From: Chloroflexota bacterium
GTDB lineage: Bacteria > Chloroflexota > Anaerolineae > Anaerolineales > Anaerolineaceae
Assembly: GCA_012799995.1 (NCBI GenBank)
Contig: JAAZKE010000095.1
Coordinates: 1-51,061 of the forward strand
Reading direction: 5' to 3'
Length of the DNA stretch: 51,061 nt
A program made the position numbers and the translations under genes. Below the pieces are notes generated by a model, which was not told where the DNA came from, searched no databases, and saw only the letters and a program-made list of their open reading frames with translations. This document shows positions 17,396 through 25,990 of the stretch, one piece after another. Within the stretch, counting starts at the first letter, position 1. Each line of letters begins with the position of its first letter.

Positions 17396-18628
17396 CTATC
17401 GAAGGCACGATGCAATTACATCAGCTACTTCCAGGCTTGAGCGTGGTTTCCCGATCCGCTTTACATTTTCAGCGATGCGTTTGAGCTCTGCGGCATCGTC
17501 CATCAGCCAATGCGCGATCGTTTCAAGCATCATAATCGGATCATTGACAACGGCACCCGTTTGATTGGTCTGTACATAGATAGCGTTGCCCTCTTCCTGT
17601 CCGGGAATTACATCTACGATCAACATGGGAGCACCGGCAGCGAGTGATTCACTGGTGATCAGGCCCCCAGCCTTTGAAATAACCATATCACATGCCATTA
17701 ATTTGCTTGGAATATCGTTGGCGAAGTTTTCAATTTTGACTGGAATATGCCAGTCTTCAGCAATAAACTGTTTATATAAAGCTTCATCACCGCCTGCAAC
17801 CAGAATCAATTGCAGATCAAACCCGGAATGATTAATTGCCCGTAAATATCCCATCAAATTTGAGACGCGTTTGCTTCCCATCGCCAGAATGGCAGTTTTA
17901 TCCGGATCCCAGCCCATGTCAATACGCAGTTGACGTTTAGTGCGGTTCTCAAGCGCAAATATCGGTTTTACCGGGATGCCAGTGACGGAAATCTTCTCTG
18001 GCTGAATGCCGTAATCGATTACGAGTTCTTTCATTTCATCAGTGCCGACACAGTATTTATCCGGCATTTTGCTCATCCAAATCATGTGCACGCTAACCAG
18101 GTCGGTAATGACTGTAATGAAAGGGATATGCTTCTTAAGTTCCGCTTCCTGTGAGGAGGATCTCTTTCCACCCAGACGAATCAGGTCCAGATCTACCTGA
18201 TTGACTTTGTTTTTGGTAAAAAATTCGGTCTTCCAGGTTTCTTCATTGACAAAGTACCAGGATTGAGCCGGTCCATGATAAATCGGATAGGTGTTGACTA
18301 CCAGATCAGGCTGGAAGCTGTCGATTGCCTGTTTGTATGCACGGCTCAGAATTGCAGATAATCCAATCGATGCGATTTGGGTAGGCAGGGGATTATCACT
18401 GTACTCATAACTGAATTCGTAAAATTTGGGCATATCTTTTACGATTTTGTCATAGTCAGATTGGGTGTTTTGCAACCAGGCAGGAACTGAGGAATGATCC
18501 AGGAGGTTTTCGATTTTTGTTTCGAACTCAAATTCGCTGTTGTGCGCCAATGCATCAGCAATGGCATTTGATGCGCTGCGATGACCAAAACCAGCGTCTC
18601 CAGTCAGGATAAGTACCTTTTTCTTCAT
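17396..18628 (-). CDS. MGDG synthase / diglucosyl-diacylglycerol synthase family glycosyltransferase (GT28)
   Basis: A 410-residue GT-B enzyme. The N-terminal TGDAGFGHRSASNAIADAL is the lipid-acceptor motif of the MGDG synthase/UgtP family; VVNTYPIYHGPA, CVGTDEMK, SVTGIPVKP and the nucleotide-sugar segment SKAGGLITSESLAAGAP follow in the family order. It probably glycosylates diacylglycerol or a similar lipid on the inner membrane face using a UDP-sugar. The start ATG has no Shine-Dalgarno; a -10 box lies 7 nt upstream of a one-base leader. It is separated from fmdB by its own gap and probably transcribed alone. Confidence 0.87.
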   Translation of the reverse strand: MKKKVLILTGDAGFGHRSASNAIADALAHNSEFEFETKIENLLDHSSVPAWLQNTQSDYDKIVKDMPKFYEFSYEYSDNPLPTQIASIGLSAILSRAYKQAIDSFQPDLVVNTYPIYHGPAQSWYFVNEETWKTEFFTKNKVNQVDLDLIRLGGKRSSSQEAELKKHIPFITVITDLVSVHMIWMSKMPDKYCVGTDEMKELVIDYGIQPEKISVTGIPVKPIFALENRTKRQLRIDMGWDPDKTAILAMGSKRVSNLMGYLRAINHSGFDLQLILVAGGDEALYKQFIAEDWHIPVKIENFANDIPSKLMACDMVISKAGGLITSESLAAGAPMLIVDVIPGQEEGNAIYVQTNQTGAVVNDPIMMLETIAHWLMDDAAELKRIAENVKRIGKPRSSLEVADVIASCLR

Positions 18629-18635
18629 ACTCAGT

Positions 18636-18641
18636 ATTCTA
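18636..18641 (-). promoter_or_regulatory. -10 element of the glycosyltransferase gene, leaderless
   Basis: TAGAAT on the minus strand. The predicted start is 18629, one base before the ATG at 18628. No Shine-Dalgarno is present. Confidence 0.55.
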
Positions 18642-18694
18642 ATATGGTTTTGGAATTCATTGATTCTCGCAAGGAAGAGGATTATTCCAAGTAC

Positions 18695-18713
18695 CTCAAA
18701 TCACAGATTTGAG
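18695..18713. repeat. Inverted repeat between divergent promoters
   Basis: CTCAAATC and GATTTGAG form a perfect 8-bp inverted repeat with a 3-base spacer. It lies between the -10 of the glycosyltransferase gene and that of the YhhQ-type transporter gene, about 32 bp before the latter. An operator is possible; a short hairpin is the alternative. Confidence 0.45.
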
Positions 18714-18744
18714 ACCTATTTTTATTTGGTGATTTCAAAGTCAT

Positions 18745-18750
18745 TATAAT
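18745..18750 (+). promoter_or_regulatory. -10 element of the VUT-family gene, leaderless
   Basis: TATAAT with a predicted start near 18757, three bases before the ATG at 18760. There is no -35 and no Shine-Dalgarno. This leaves no room for the preQ1 riboswitch often found upstream of queuosine-precursor transporters. Confidence 0.6.
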
Positions 18751-18759
18751 TTTTGAGCC

Positions 18760-19404
18760 ATGGATCAGATTCGACATGAACCGATCTTTTCTCAAATAAC
18801 GAAAACCACCGTTTTTGTTGTTGCCGCTTATATTGGGGTGCAGATGATTGCCGACATCAGCAGCCTGCAAATCGTCAGCTTTTTTGGTTTGGCGCTCGAT
18901 GCAGGGACTTTCATCTATCCATTCTCCTTCACGTTACGCGATCTTGCTCATAAGGTACTGGGAAAACAGAATACACGGGCATTGATCTTTTCAGCAGCGG
19001 TCATCAACCTCTTCATGGCAGGGTTCTTTTATTTGGTCTCACTCCTGCCCATCGATCTCGCTAGTGGCGGTAATTCAGCCTGGCCGGCGGTGCTGACACC
19101 GGTCTGGCGTATTACGATCGCATCTATTCTGGCTGAACTGGTTTCGGAACTGATCGACACCGAAATTTACAGTTTATGGGTGAACCGGGTTACGCGCAAT
19201 CATCAATGGAGCCGTGTTCTGGTTTCCAATGCTGTGAGTGTTCCGGTCGATTCGGTGTTATTTGCTTTCCTGGCTTTTTATGGGAGCCTGCCGATCGAGG
19301 CAGTTTGGCAGATTTTTATCGGAAATGTCATTATTAAGTTTGCAGTTACCTTGATCAGTATTCCGTTGATTTATCTCGGAAAAGACCATGCTGTCGTTGA
19401 GTGA
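18760..19404 (+). CDS. yhhQ: VUT family transporter (YhhQ-type queuosine precursor transporter)
   Basis: A 214-residue membrane protein with about six hydrophobic segments. It matches the YhhQ/VUT family: FGLALDAGTFIYPFSFTLRD, an acidic segment SELIDTEIYSLW, and VSVPVDSVLFAFLAF. YhhQ takes up queuosine precursors (preQ0/preQ1) in E. coli; vitamin-uptake-transporter is the older name. Substrate is inferred from family only; no queuosine gene is in the window. The start follows a -10 box directly, suggesting a leaderless mRNA. It is 17 bases upstream of typA and probably cotranscribed with it. Confidence 0.78.
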   Translation: MDQIRHEPIFSQITKTTVFVVAAYIGVQMIADISSLQIVSFFGLALDAGTFIYPFSFTLRDLAHKVLGKQNTRALIFSAAVINLFMAGFFYLVSLLPIDLASGGNSAWPAVLTPVWRITIASILAELVSELIDTEIYSLWVNRVTRNHQWSRVLVSNAVSVPVDSVLFAFLAFYGSLPIEAVWQIFIGNVIIKFAVTLISIPLIYLGKDHAVVE

Positions 19405-19421
19405 AAAAGAATTAGGAGTAT

Positions 19422-21287
19422 ATGAAAGTTGTTCGTCATGATTTAAGAAATATCGCTATTATCGCACATGTTGATCATGGAAAAACTACCATGGTTGACG
19501 CAATGCTGAAGCAGGCAAAAGTGTTTCGTGAGAATCAACATGTTGACAGCTGTGTGATGGATTCAATCGATTTGGAACGCGAGCGTGGAATCACCATTCT
19601 GGCAAAAAATACCGCTATTACCATTCCTGACCCAAAAACAAAAGAAAACGTAAAAATTAACATTGTCGATACTCCCGGACATGCCGATTTCGGTGGTGAG
19701 GTCGAACGGGTGATGAACATGGTGGATGGCGCATTGCTGCTGGTGGATGCAGCCGAAGGCCCGATGGCACAGACGCGCTTTGTACTGAAAAAAGCGCTGT
19801 CAATGGGGCATAAAGTCATCGTCGTCATAAATAAAATGGATCGGAAGGATGCAGATCCCACCCGCACGTTAAACCGGATTTTCGATTTATTCATTGAACT
19901 GGGCGCAACGGACGAACAGGCTGATTTTCCCTATGTCTATGCAAACGGGATCACCGGTGAATCCGGGTTGACTCCCGAGCTTGAAAGCAATCTGCAGCCA
20001 CTTTTTACGACGATTCTGGAAAAAATCTCTCCTCCAGAAGTGGAAATGGACGCACCATTCCAGATGCTGATCACGAATATTTTCTACGATGATTATCGCG
20101 GCTTGAGTGTTATCGGACGGATTCATCGCGGCATTCTGAAAGCCGGTATGCCGATGACCCGTATCAAATTCGATGGTTCCAGAGAAACTGAGCGCGCGCG
20201 TTACCTTTATACCTACAACGGTTTGAACAAAAATGAAGTGAATGAAGCAACGGCAGGAGATATTGTGGCTATTTCCGGGTTGAATGAAATCCAGATAGGT
20301 GAGACGCTGACAGATCCTGAATACCCGGAAGCGCTGCCCGTAATTTCTGTCGAAGAACCGACCGTGAAGATGACCTTTGGGGTGAACACTTCCCCGTTTG
20401 GAGGACGGGAAGGCAAGATGAGCACTTCCCGAAAAATCCGCGAAAGACTCTATAACGAGTTGCGTAACAATGTCGCATTGCGTGTGGAGGATACTGAGAC
20501 AGCCGATAACTTCATCGTCTCTGGCAGAGGTGAGCTGCATCTGGCAATTCTGATTGAGACAATGCGTCGTGAAGGGTATGAATTTCAGGTCTCACGTCCA
20601 GAAGTGATTTTTATTGAGGATGAAGCAGGCAATGTGCTGGAGCCATTTGAAGAAGTCTCAATTGAAACCAGCCCCGACACAGTTGGAACAGTAATGGAGA
20701 TGCTTGGGTCAAGAAAAGGACGTATGCAGGACATGAAGGATAATCCTGATGGCTCGGTACATCTATCCTATATCATCCCTACGCGGGGACTGCTCGGTTT
20801 CCGCTATCAGTTCCTGACCGCAACCCATGGCGTGGGCATTATCAACGCATCGTTCCATGAATATGCTCCTTATGCGGGACATATTGCCAGTCGCGGCACC
20901 AATTCTATCGTTGCCTGGGAAGATGGTCAGACGACTACCTACGGACTCAAGAATGCTGAAGAGCGTGGCGTACTGTTTGTGGGAGCGGGTGTTGACGTTT
21001 ATGAAGGGATGGTCATCGGCGAATCGATGCGTGTTACTGACCTTGCGGTGAATGTCTGCAAGAAAAAACATCTGACAAATATGCGCCAATCCAACAAAGA
21101 TATTGAAGTGCGTTTGAACGCGATTCGGCAGATGAGTCTGGATGAAGCGATCGAATATCTGGCGGATGATGAGCTGCTGGAGGTAACTCCAATCAATTTC
21201 CGCATCCGAAAACGCATTCTGGACACCGAAGAACGTGGGAAACAACAGCGAAGGGACCGGGAAAAGCTGGCAGGATTAGAAGGTTAA
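19422..21287 (+). CDS. typA: Ribosome-associated translational GTPase TypA/BipA
   Basis: A 621-residue GTPase of the EF-G/LepA class that acts in ribosome assembly and stress or cold adaptation. The G motifs are [29 protein letters not shown] and NKMD; the later [14 protein letters not shown] block and C-terminal basic end are TypA-specific. Length is usual. TTAGGAG lies before the ATG. Its last 12 bases overlap the convergent flavoprotein gene, so no terminator can separate them. Confidence 0.97.
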   Translation: MKVVRHDLRNIAIIAHVDHGKTTMVDAMLKQAKVFRENQHVDSCVMDSIDLERERGITILAKNTAITIPDPKTKENVKINIVDTPGHADFGGEVERVMNMVDGALLLVDAAEGPMAQTRFVLKKALSMGHKVIVVINKMDRKDADPTRTLNRIFDLFIELGATDEQADFPYVYANGITGESGLTPELESNLQPLFTTILEKISPPEVEMDAPFQMLITNIFYDDYRGLSVIGRIHRGILKAGMPMTRIKFDGSRETERARYLYTYNGLNKNEVNEATAGDIVAISGLNEIQIGETLTDPEYPEALPVISVEEPTVKMTFGVNTSPFGGREGKMSTSRKIRERLYNELRNNVALRVEDTETADNFIVSGRGELHLAILIETMRREGYEFQVSRPEVIFIEDEAGNVLEPFEEVSIETSPDTVGTVMEMLGSRKGRMQDMKDNPDGSVHLSYIIPTRGLLGFRYQFLTATHGVGIINASFHEYAPYAGHIASRGTNSIVAWEDGQTTTYGLKNAEERGVLFVGAGVDVYEGMVIGESMRVTDLAVNVCKKKHLTNMRQSNKDIEVRLNAIRQMSLDEAIEYLADDELLEVTPINFRIRKRILDTEERGKQQRRDREKLAGLEG

Positions 21288-22517
21288 AAATCGCCGGATA
21301 CACCCTTCGGCAGCTGCTATTCCACTGGCAATTGCCCAATGAAGGTTATAACCTCCGCATGGACCATTTACATCAACCATCTCCCCGGCAAAAAACAGCC
21401 CGGGGATTTGTTTTGATTCCATTTCCGGCAGGGTAAAAGCCTCAAAGCTGACTCCGCCACAACAGCATTGACTATTGCGGAACCCTTCTACATCCTGAAT
21501 CGGTACTTGAAAAGTCTTGAATTCGTTAAGAATTTTCTTGAAACTGCCAAATTCTATATCAGTACAAACCGTTTCCTGACTAACTCCTGCTTTCGCCAGG
21601 ATAAAATCCGTCAACCTGGCAGGCAGGCAGGACAGGAACAAATCCCTGAGCGGTAAAGAACGATGCTGACTGGCTTTGAACAATTTTGTGATAAAACGTT
21701 CAGCTTCATTTGAAAGAAAGTTGATGGACAGCTGACAAGAAACATTTTTTTGGTCAGCCACCAAATGACTGATGTTCATCACAGCCGGGCCATTTACCCC
21801 CCTGGAGGTAAAAATCAGGTTTCCGAACACCGTTTTCACTGGTTTTGAGCGCGTGAGCAACGTTACTTCTGCATCCAGTCGAACTCCTGACAGTGCATCA
21901 AACGTTTTACCCCTGAGGAGTAACCCAGCTAATGCCGGTCTGAAAGGAAGGCATTTGATCCCAAGATCGGAAAGGCTGGTGAAGATAGAATCGTCAGCCG
22001 AAAGTTGAGGGAATGCTTTGCTGCCGCTTGCCAAAATCACGGCGTCAAAATTGACGAAATCGCTGCTTTTTGGAAAATAATCCAAGTGAAATCTTTTTCC
22101 ATGCATTGACAGCTTATGAACTTTAGTTCTGCCAAAGAAATTAACGGATGAAATTGTCAACCTGTTAGCCAGAATCTCAGTGACATTTATCCCACTGAAA
22201 GAGCGAGGGTAAACCCATCCATCTTCAGTTTCAATTGTCGCAATGCCGAAAGAAGAGAGCACCTCTCGGATCTTTTCAGGAGGGTAACGCTCCAGGAAAT
22301 CGCTCAAATCCCCACCAGAAAAATAATCTTCTGATCGAATACCCATATTGGTGATATTACAGCGACCGCTGCCAGTTTGTGAAAACTTACGGCCTGGTCT
22401 CGGATTAATGTCGAATAAACTGACTTCAAACTGTTTTTTTTGGCTTAAAGTCAGTGCTGCAAAAATACCTGCTGGCCCAGCTCCGAGGATTGCGACTTGA
22501 ATTTCATTGCTTTGCAT
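21276..22517 (-). CDS. HI0933-family FAD-dependent oxidoreductase
   Basis: A 413-residue flavoprotein. The dinucleotide-binding motif GAGPAGIFAALT is at the N-terminus, followed by GRKFSQTGSGRCNITN, ILASGSKAFPQL and the C-terminal FAGEMVDVNGPCGGYNLHWA, all diagnostic of the HI0933/BaiN-like family. Some members reduce bile acids or other unsaturated substrates; the physiological substrate here is unknown. The ATG has no ribosome-binding site. TACACT at 22526-22531 (minus) would give a two-base leader. Its 3' end overlaps typA by 12 bases. Confidence 0.9.
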   Translation of the reverse strand: MQSNEIQVAILGAGPAGIFAALTLSQKKQFEVSLFDINPRPGRKFSQTGSGRCNITNMGIRSEDYFSGGDLSDFLERYPPEKIREVLSSFGIATIETEDGWVYPRSFSGINVTEILANRLTISSVNFFGRTKVHKLSMHGKRFHLDYFPKSSDFVNFDAVILASGSKAFPQLSADDSIFTSLSDLGIKCLPFRPALAGLLLRGKTFDALSGVRLDAEVTLLTRSKPVKTVFGNLIFTSRGVNGPAVMNISHLVADQKNVSCQLSINFLSNEAERFITKLFKASQHRSLPLRDLFLSCLPARLTDFILAKAGVSQETVCTDIEFGSFKKILNEFKTFQVPIQDVEGFRNSQCCCGGVSFEAFTLPEMESKQIPGLFFAGEMVDVNGPCGGYNLHWAIASGIAAAEGCIRRFLTF

Positions 22518-22639
22518 AGTTTTTTAGTGTACAATGATTCTTGTCAGAAGTAAATGAAACCTTTTACATATGAAATCTATGACATGTCACTTCTAACGAA
22601 TGATGAAATTCCTTTATCAATGATCAGGAGCTAACAGAA

Positions 22640-23293
22640 ATGACAAAAATACGAATTTTGCTGGTAGATGATCATGAAGTTGTACGATTGGGGATTAAAA
22701 CCCTGCTTGAACAAGATACAGGTTTTGAGATCGTTGGTGAAGCCAGCAATGCCAAAGAAGCAATTGAATTGACTGGGAAATTACTGCCTGACATCGTTCT
22801 CATGGATATTCGTTTGCCCGGCATCTCCGGAATTGACGCCTGTGAGGAAATCACTCAGCATTATTCTGACGTGAAAGTAGTGATGCTTACGTCGTATGCT
22901 GAGGACGAGATGCTGTTTTCCGCAATTCGAGCCGGAGCATCCGGTTATCTGCTAAAGCAGATCAGCAGTGAAGATCTTATCCGATCTTTAATTTCGGTCA
23001 ATAAAGGGGACGCCCTGTTAGACCCGATGGTAACGCAACGTGTTTTCCAGGAAGTACGCCGCGCGGTTCGCGAAGAAGAGGCATCTGCTTTTGCAGTTCT
23101 GAGCCAACAGGAAAAGCATGTGCTGATTCTGGTATCCGAAGGAAAAACCAACCGCGAAATTGCGAAGTCATTATTCCTCGGCGAAGGGACTGTCAGGAAT
23201 TATGTCAGCAGCATCCTTTCCAAATTAGGTACCAGTAATCGTGCTGAAGCAGCTGCCTACGCAGTGGAGCATAATCTGAAAGATTATCTCTAA
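22640..23293 (+). CDS. NarL/FixJ-type response regulator
   Basis: A 217-residue two-domain regulator. The receiver domain has Asp10/Asp11 (VDDHEVVRLG), the phosphoryl acceptor Asp56 in LMDIRLP, Thr/Ser near MLTSYA and the conserved Lys in LLKQ. The C-terminal LuxR helix-turn-helix (about 150-205) contains EGKTNREIAKSLFLGEGTV. AGGAG precedes the ATG. No histidine kinase is adjacent; the next gene is convergent and one base away. A 10-bp palindrome, TGACATGTCA at 22580-22589, lies in its upstream region and might be an autoregulatory site. Confidence 0.93.
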   Translation: MTKIRILLVDDHEVVRLGIKTLLEQDTGFEIVGEASNAKEAIELTGKLLPDIVLMDIRLPGISGIDACEEITQHYSDVKVVMLTSYAEDEMLFSAIRAGASGYLLKQISSEDLIRSLISVNKGDALLDPMVTQRVFQEVRRAVREEEASAFAVLSQQEKHVLILVSEGKTNREIAKSLFLGEGTVRNYVSSILSKLGTSNRAEAAAYAVEHNLKDYL

Positions 23294-23294
23294 G

Positions 23295-24788
23295 TTAGTA
23301 TTCCGGACAAGGGTCTGGATTGAAATAACTGTAAACTGCCGCTGAAATCGAAGAAAACAGGATATTCTCTTTTTCGAAAATTAAATTTATCGGATGATTG
23401 GTAAAAATCGTCAAAATATAGTCGCCGCCGGGTGTATAAACTGCGGCAACATTGCTCATTGTGTGGAGAAGTCCGTCAGCTTCCTCAGTCCATCCATGTT
23501 TATGTGCGATCACGGTTTGTTCTGGAAGACCAGCTGTGATCAAATAGGGCAGATGATTCGCTTTCATCAGCGTAGTCATCTCTCCGCATTCCTCAGTAGT
23601 CAGCTGATTTGGAAAGGTTTCCAATAATGGGCCGCTTTTCAACATATCGCATTGATAGACCATCTTCATCAACTCGCCAATTTCTTTTGGCGTGGTCTGG
23701 TTATAGATATCGGGACGCATACCGCTGTCAGTTCGCTGGTTTGCCGGAGTCATTACCAAATCGAGCAGGGGCGCCTGGGAGTAAAAGTAGCCTGCCAGGA
23801 AAGTATTTTTGAAACCAAGCTTGCGGAGATCCTCCGTGACCAGCAATGGCGCGGTATTGCCACCGATTACATTACTCATCAACCAGTCAGTCTGATCATT
23901 TTTCGACTCGGTAATCATCAATTCCATTTGTCGCCTTATAAGAGCGGTTGGCGCCTGATCCAGTCGAATGAAACTGGAGATCAGTACAGGCAGTTTAATG
24001 GTGCTGGCAGCCGTAAAAGCCACCTCAGCTGGAAAATCTGCCTTGTCCCTGCGGGCAAAGTTCAGCGTTTCGTTGCTGCGAAAATCATAAAAATAGATCT
24101 CAGTCAATTGTTTCGGATCCTGATTGAGGTCGATCAGCTTTTGTAACATGATCTCAAGATTCGTCAGTGAGGGTTTTGGTTCGGGAACAGCGATAAGCGG
24201 CAAGTCAACCACTCGATCGGTAAAGGAACAGGCAGCGGCGGCAATTGCATCGACAGCCGGCTCAAGATCAAGCATGATTCCTTCTTTTCCTTCCTCAAAC
24301 CGAAATTCATTCATTATTGGTTGAATTGGCAACGAGGTTTGGGCGTAACGTGGTATGATCTCTTCCTGCAGATAGGTTGAAATCGCAGCTTTATCCACCG
24401 AACAGACAACCGACTCCGTAATTTCTGCTGGATCATAACGACCTGCCAGGTAATTGATCAGATGATCAGATGAACATTGATTTTTAAGCTGAGATTGAAC
24501 AGAAGAGGTTGCAGTTATGCTATCGATCACCTGTAAAAAAATCTCCGGAGAAACCTGAAAAACACTCTCTCCATATGAAAGTTCAAGCGGCGATGCGAGA
24601 ATTGTTTCGATCTGTGCAATTTCTTTTTCGTATTCAGCGCTGATTGGAAAGTCATTGATAGTTGATCCGTTCGGTGGAACAGCACATTGAGTCTTGAAAG
24701 TGGCTTGTTGAATCAGAAAAAGAACAACAGCAAAAAATAGTAAACCGAAACTGATAAAAAACAGCCCAGCTCGAATTGATTTTGACAT
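23295..24788 (-). CDS. Membrane-anchored class A beta-lactamase-like serine hydrolase
   Basis: A 497-residue protein with one N-terminal membrane segment (about 7-28). The region EEGKEGIMLDLEPAVDAI at 165-182 resembles the PG_binding_4 domain seen with VanW-type proteins. The C-terminal domain has the serine hydrolase triad of motifs: Ser262-x-x-Lys265 (STIK), Ser295-x-Asn297 (SKN) and Lys430-His-Gly432 in place of KTG. A wall-linked transpeptidase-like or esterase role is more likely than drug resistance. The frame is open to 24833, but a -10 box 7 nt before 24788 sets the start and gives a one-base leader. Confidence 0.82.
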   Translation of the reverse strand: MSKSIRAGLFFISFGLLFFAVVLFLIQQATFKTQCAVPPNGSTINDFPISAEYEKEIAQIETILASPLELSYGESVFQVSPEIFLQVIDSITATSSVQSQLKNQCSSDHLINYLAGRYDPAEITESVVCSVDKAAISTYLQEEIIPRYAQTSLPIQPIMNEFRFEEGKEGIMLDLEPAVDAIAAAACSFTDRVVDLPLIAVPEPKPSLTNLEIMLQKLIDLNQDPKQLTEIYFYDFRSNETLNFARRDKADFPAEVAFTAASTIKLPVLISSFIRLDQAPTALIRRQMELMITESKNDQTDWLMSNVIGGNTAPLLVTEDLRKLGFKNTFLAGYFYSQAPLLDLVMTPANQRTDSGMRPDIYNQTTPKEIGELMKMVYQCDMLKSGPLLETFPNQLTTEECGEMTTLMKANHLPYLITAGLPEQTVIAHKHGWTEEADGLLHTMSNVAAVYTPGGDYILTIFTNHPINLIFEKENILFSSISAAVYSYFNPDPCPEY

Positions 24789-24795
24789 GGCTTCA

Positions 24796-24801
24796 ATTTT
24801 A
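24796..24801 (-). promoter_or_regulatory. Extended -10 promoter of the serine hydrolase gene, leaderless
   Basis: TGGTAAAAT on the minus strand (TAAAAT at 24801-24796) is an extended -10. The predicted start is 24789, one base before the ATG. It lies inside the frame upstream of that ATG, which argues against a longer protein. Confidence 0.6.
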
Positions 24802-24857
24802 CCAATGCTTACGGGCATTGAAACAAGCTTCAAAAAATCATGGTCAGAAAATTGTTG

Positions 24858-24863
24858 TATAAT
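24858..24863 (+). promoter_or_regulatory. -10 element upstream of the 143-residue protein gene
   Basis: TATAAT with a predicted start near 24870 and a 12-nt leader before the ATG at 24882. The leader has no clear Shine-Dalgarno. The position rules out the longer in-frame start at 24840. Confidence 0.55.
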
Positions 24864-24881
24864 TTTTGTCCGGGAACGCTT

Positions 24882-25313
24882 ATGAGCCCTTATATCAATC
24901 CGGAAAATGCCACTACCGAACGCAATCGCCTAAAAAAAGGAATTGTGTTGGCGATTCGCGAATTGCAGAGTCAGAGCGAAAGAAACGATCTGACACGTGA
25001 TTTGATTGCGTTTATATTGATTGCGTTGGAGGAGATTACCCAGTCGGTCGATGACTCCGTTCAAGCCTGGGAAAAACGCGGCTACTGGCTCAAAGCGGAT
25101 CGCTTTCGCATGGAGTGGGACTGGGCGCGCATCCTCTCAGAACGGTTGCGTCCCAATGTGCTTGCCGAAAACTATGAGGCAATCATTCCCGACATGTTGG
25201 CGATCACCCAGGCGCTCAAAGATCTGACGATTGCCAAACATCATCGTCTTGGAACTCCATGGGTGGGCTGCTGGGACAAACTGACTCGCCCCTCAGCCCA
25301 TAAATTACGATGA
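24882..25313 (+). CDS. Conserved-looking small soluble protein, unknown function
   Basis: A 143-residue, mostly helical and charged protein with no signal or membrane segment. Distinctive stretches are AIRELQSQSERNDLTRDLIAF, EKRGYWLKADRFRMEWDW and a C-terminal GTPWVGCWDKLTRPSAHKLR-like end. I do not recognise a family. The start at 24882 is chosen because the -10 box at 24858-24863 lies inside the longer frame. Its stop overlaps the yigZ start by 4 bases, so the two are cotranscribed. Confidence 0.75.
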   Translation: MSPYINPENATTERNRLKKGIVLAIRELQSQSERNDLTRDLIAFILIALEEITQSVDDSVQAWEKRGYWLKADRFRMEWDWARILSERLRPNVLAENYEAIIPDMLAITQALKDLTIAKHHRLGTPWVGCWDKLTRPSAHKLR

Positions 25314-25990
25314 AGTTAAATCAGCAGCAGCGACGCGCTCTTCGAGACCAGGGTATATTCCTGGTTCCCGGTGAGTACACAGAAACCGAAATTATAGTTG
25401 TCAATTCAAGATTTATTGCAGCCTGTTCCCCCGTTTCTTCCGCAGAAGAAGCGAAAGAATTCCATCAATCTATTCGTGCTGCACATCCCAGTGCAACTCA
25501 TCATGTCCCAGCTTATTTGATCGGACATGGTAACAGCACGCTATCTTATTGCAGTGACGATGGAGAACCTGGAGGCTCCTCTGGCAGACCGATTCTGTCA
25601 GTGTTGCAAGGGAGCGGGTTTGGTGATATCGCAGTTGTTGTAACGCGTTATTTTGGCGGAACCAAGCTGGGGATCGGCGGATTGGTGCGTGCATACTCCG
25701 GAGCAGCAAAAGAAGTTTTAGATCTCACTCCCTGTTATCAAAAAGTAATTGTTTCTGAGGTAAATCTGACGATTCCTTATTCTCATTACGAACCGATAAA
25801 GAAGTTTCTGGAATCAACTGGAGCTACAAATGTTCAGGAAGAGTTCAGCGAAATTGTCACGCTTACATTTAATATCCTCAGTGAAACGGAAGATCAGGTT
25901 CAAAAAACTGTTGCAGATCTTACGCATGGGACAGGAGCATGGACACTGGAATTCCGGTGTTATTTCTACTGTCCCAGTGAAGCTTGCTGA
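25310..25990 (+). CDS. yigZ: YigZ / IMPACT family protein
   Basis: A 226-residue protein with an N-terminal Impact domain: FHQSIRAAHPSATHHVPAY, CSDDGEPGGSSGRPIL and VVVTRYFGGTKLGIGGLVRAY are family hallmarks. The C-terminal DUF1949 domain (about 145-215) has an EF-G domain V-like fold in homologues. Bacterial YigZ function is uncertain; eukaryotic IMPACT regulates Gcn2. The ATG overlaps the stop of the 143-residue gene by 4 bases. The 3' end overlaps the convergent glycosyltransferase gene by 25 bases. Confidence 0.93.
   Translation: MKLNQQQRRALRDQGIFLVPGEYTETEIIVVNSRFIAACSPVSSAEEAKEFHQSIRAAHPSATHHVPAYLIGHGNSTLSYCSDDGEPGGSSGRPILSVLQGSGFGDIAVVVTRYFGGTKLGIGGLVRAYSGAAKEVLDLTPCYQKVIVSEVNLTIPYSHYEPIKKFLESTGATNVQEEFSEIVTLTFNILSETEDQVQKTVADLTHGTGAWTLEFRCYFYCPSEAC

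Noticed and set aside
19887..20540. 217-codon antisense frame in typA
   Set aside because: Composition is typical of a shadow frame of typA, which is fully supported.
23295..24788. Antibiotic-resistance beta-lactamase
   Set aside because: The domain is fused to a PG_binding_4-like region and has KHG instead of KTG, so a wall-related serine hydrolase is more likely.
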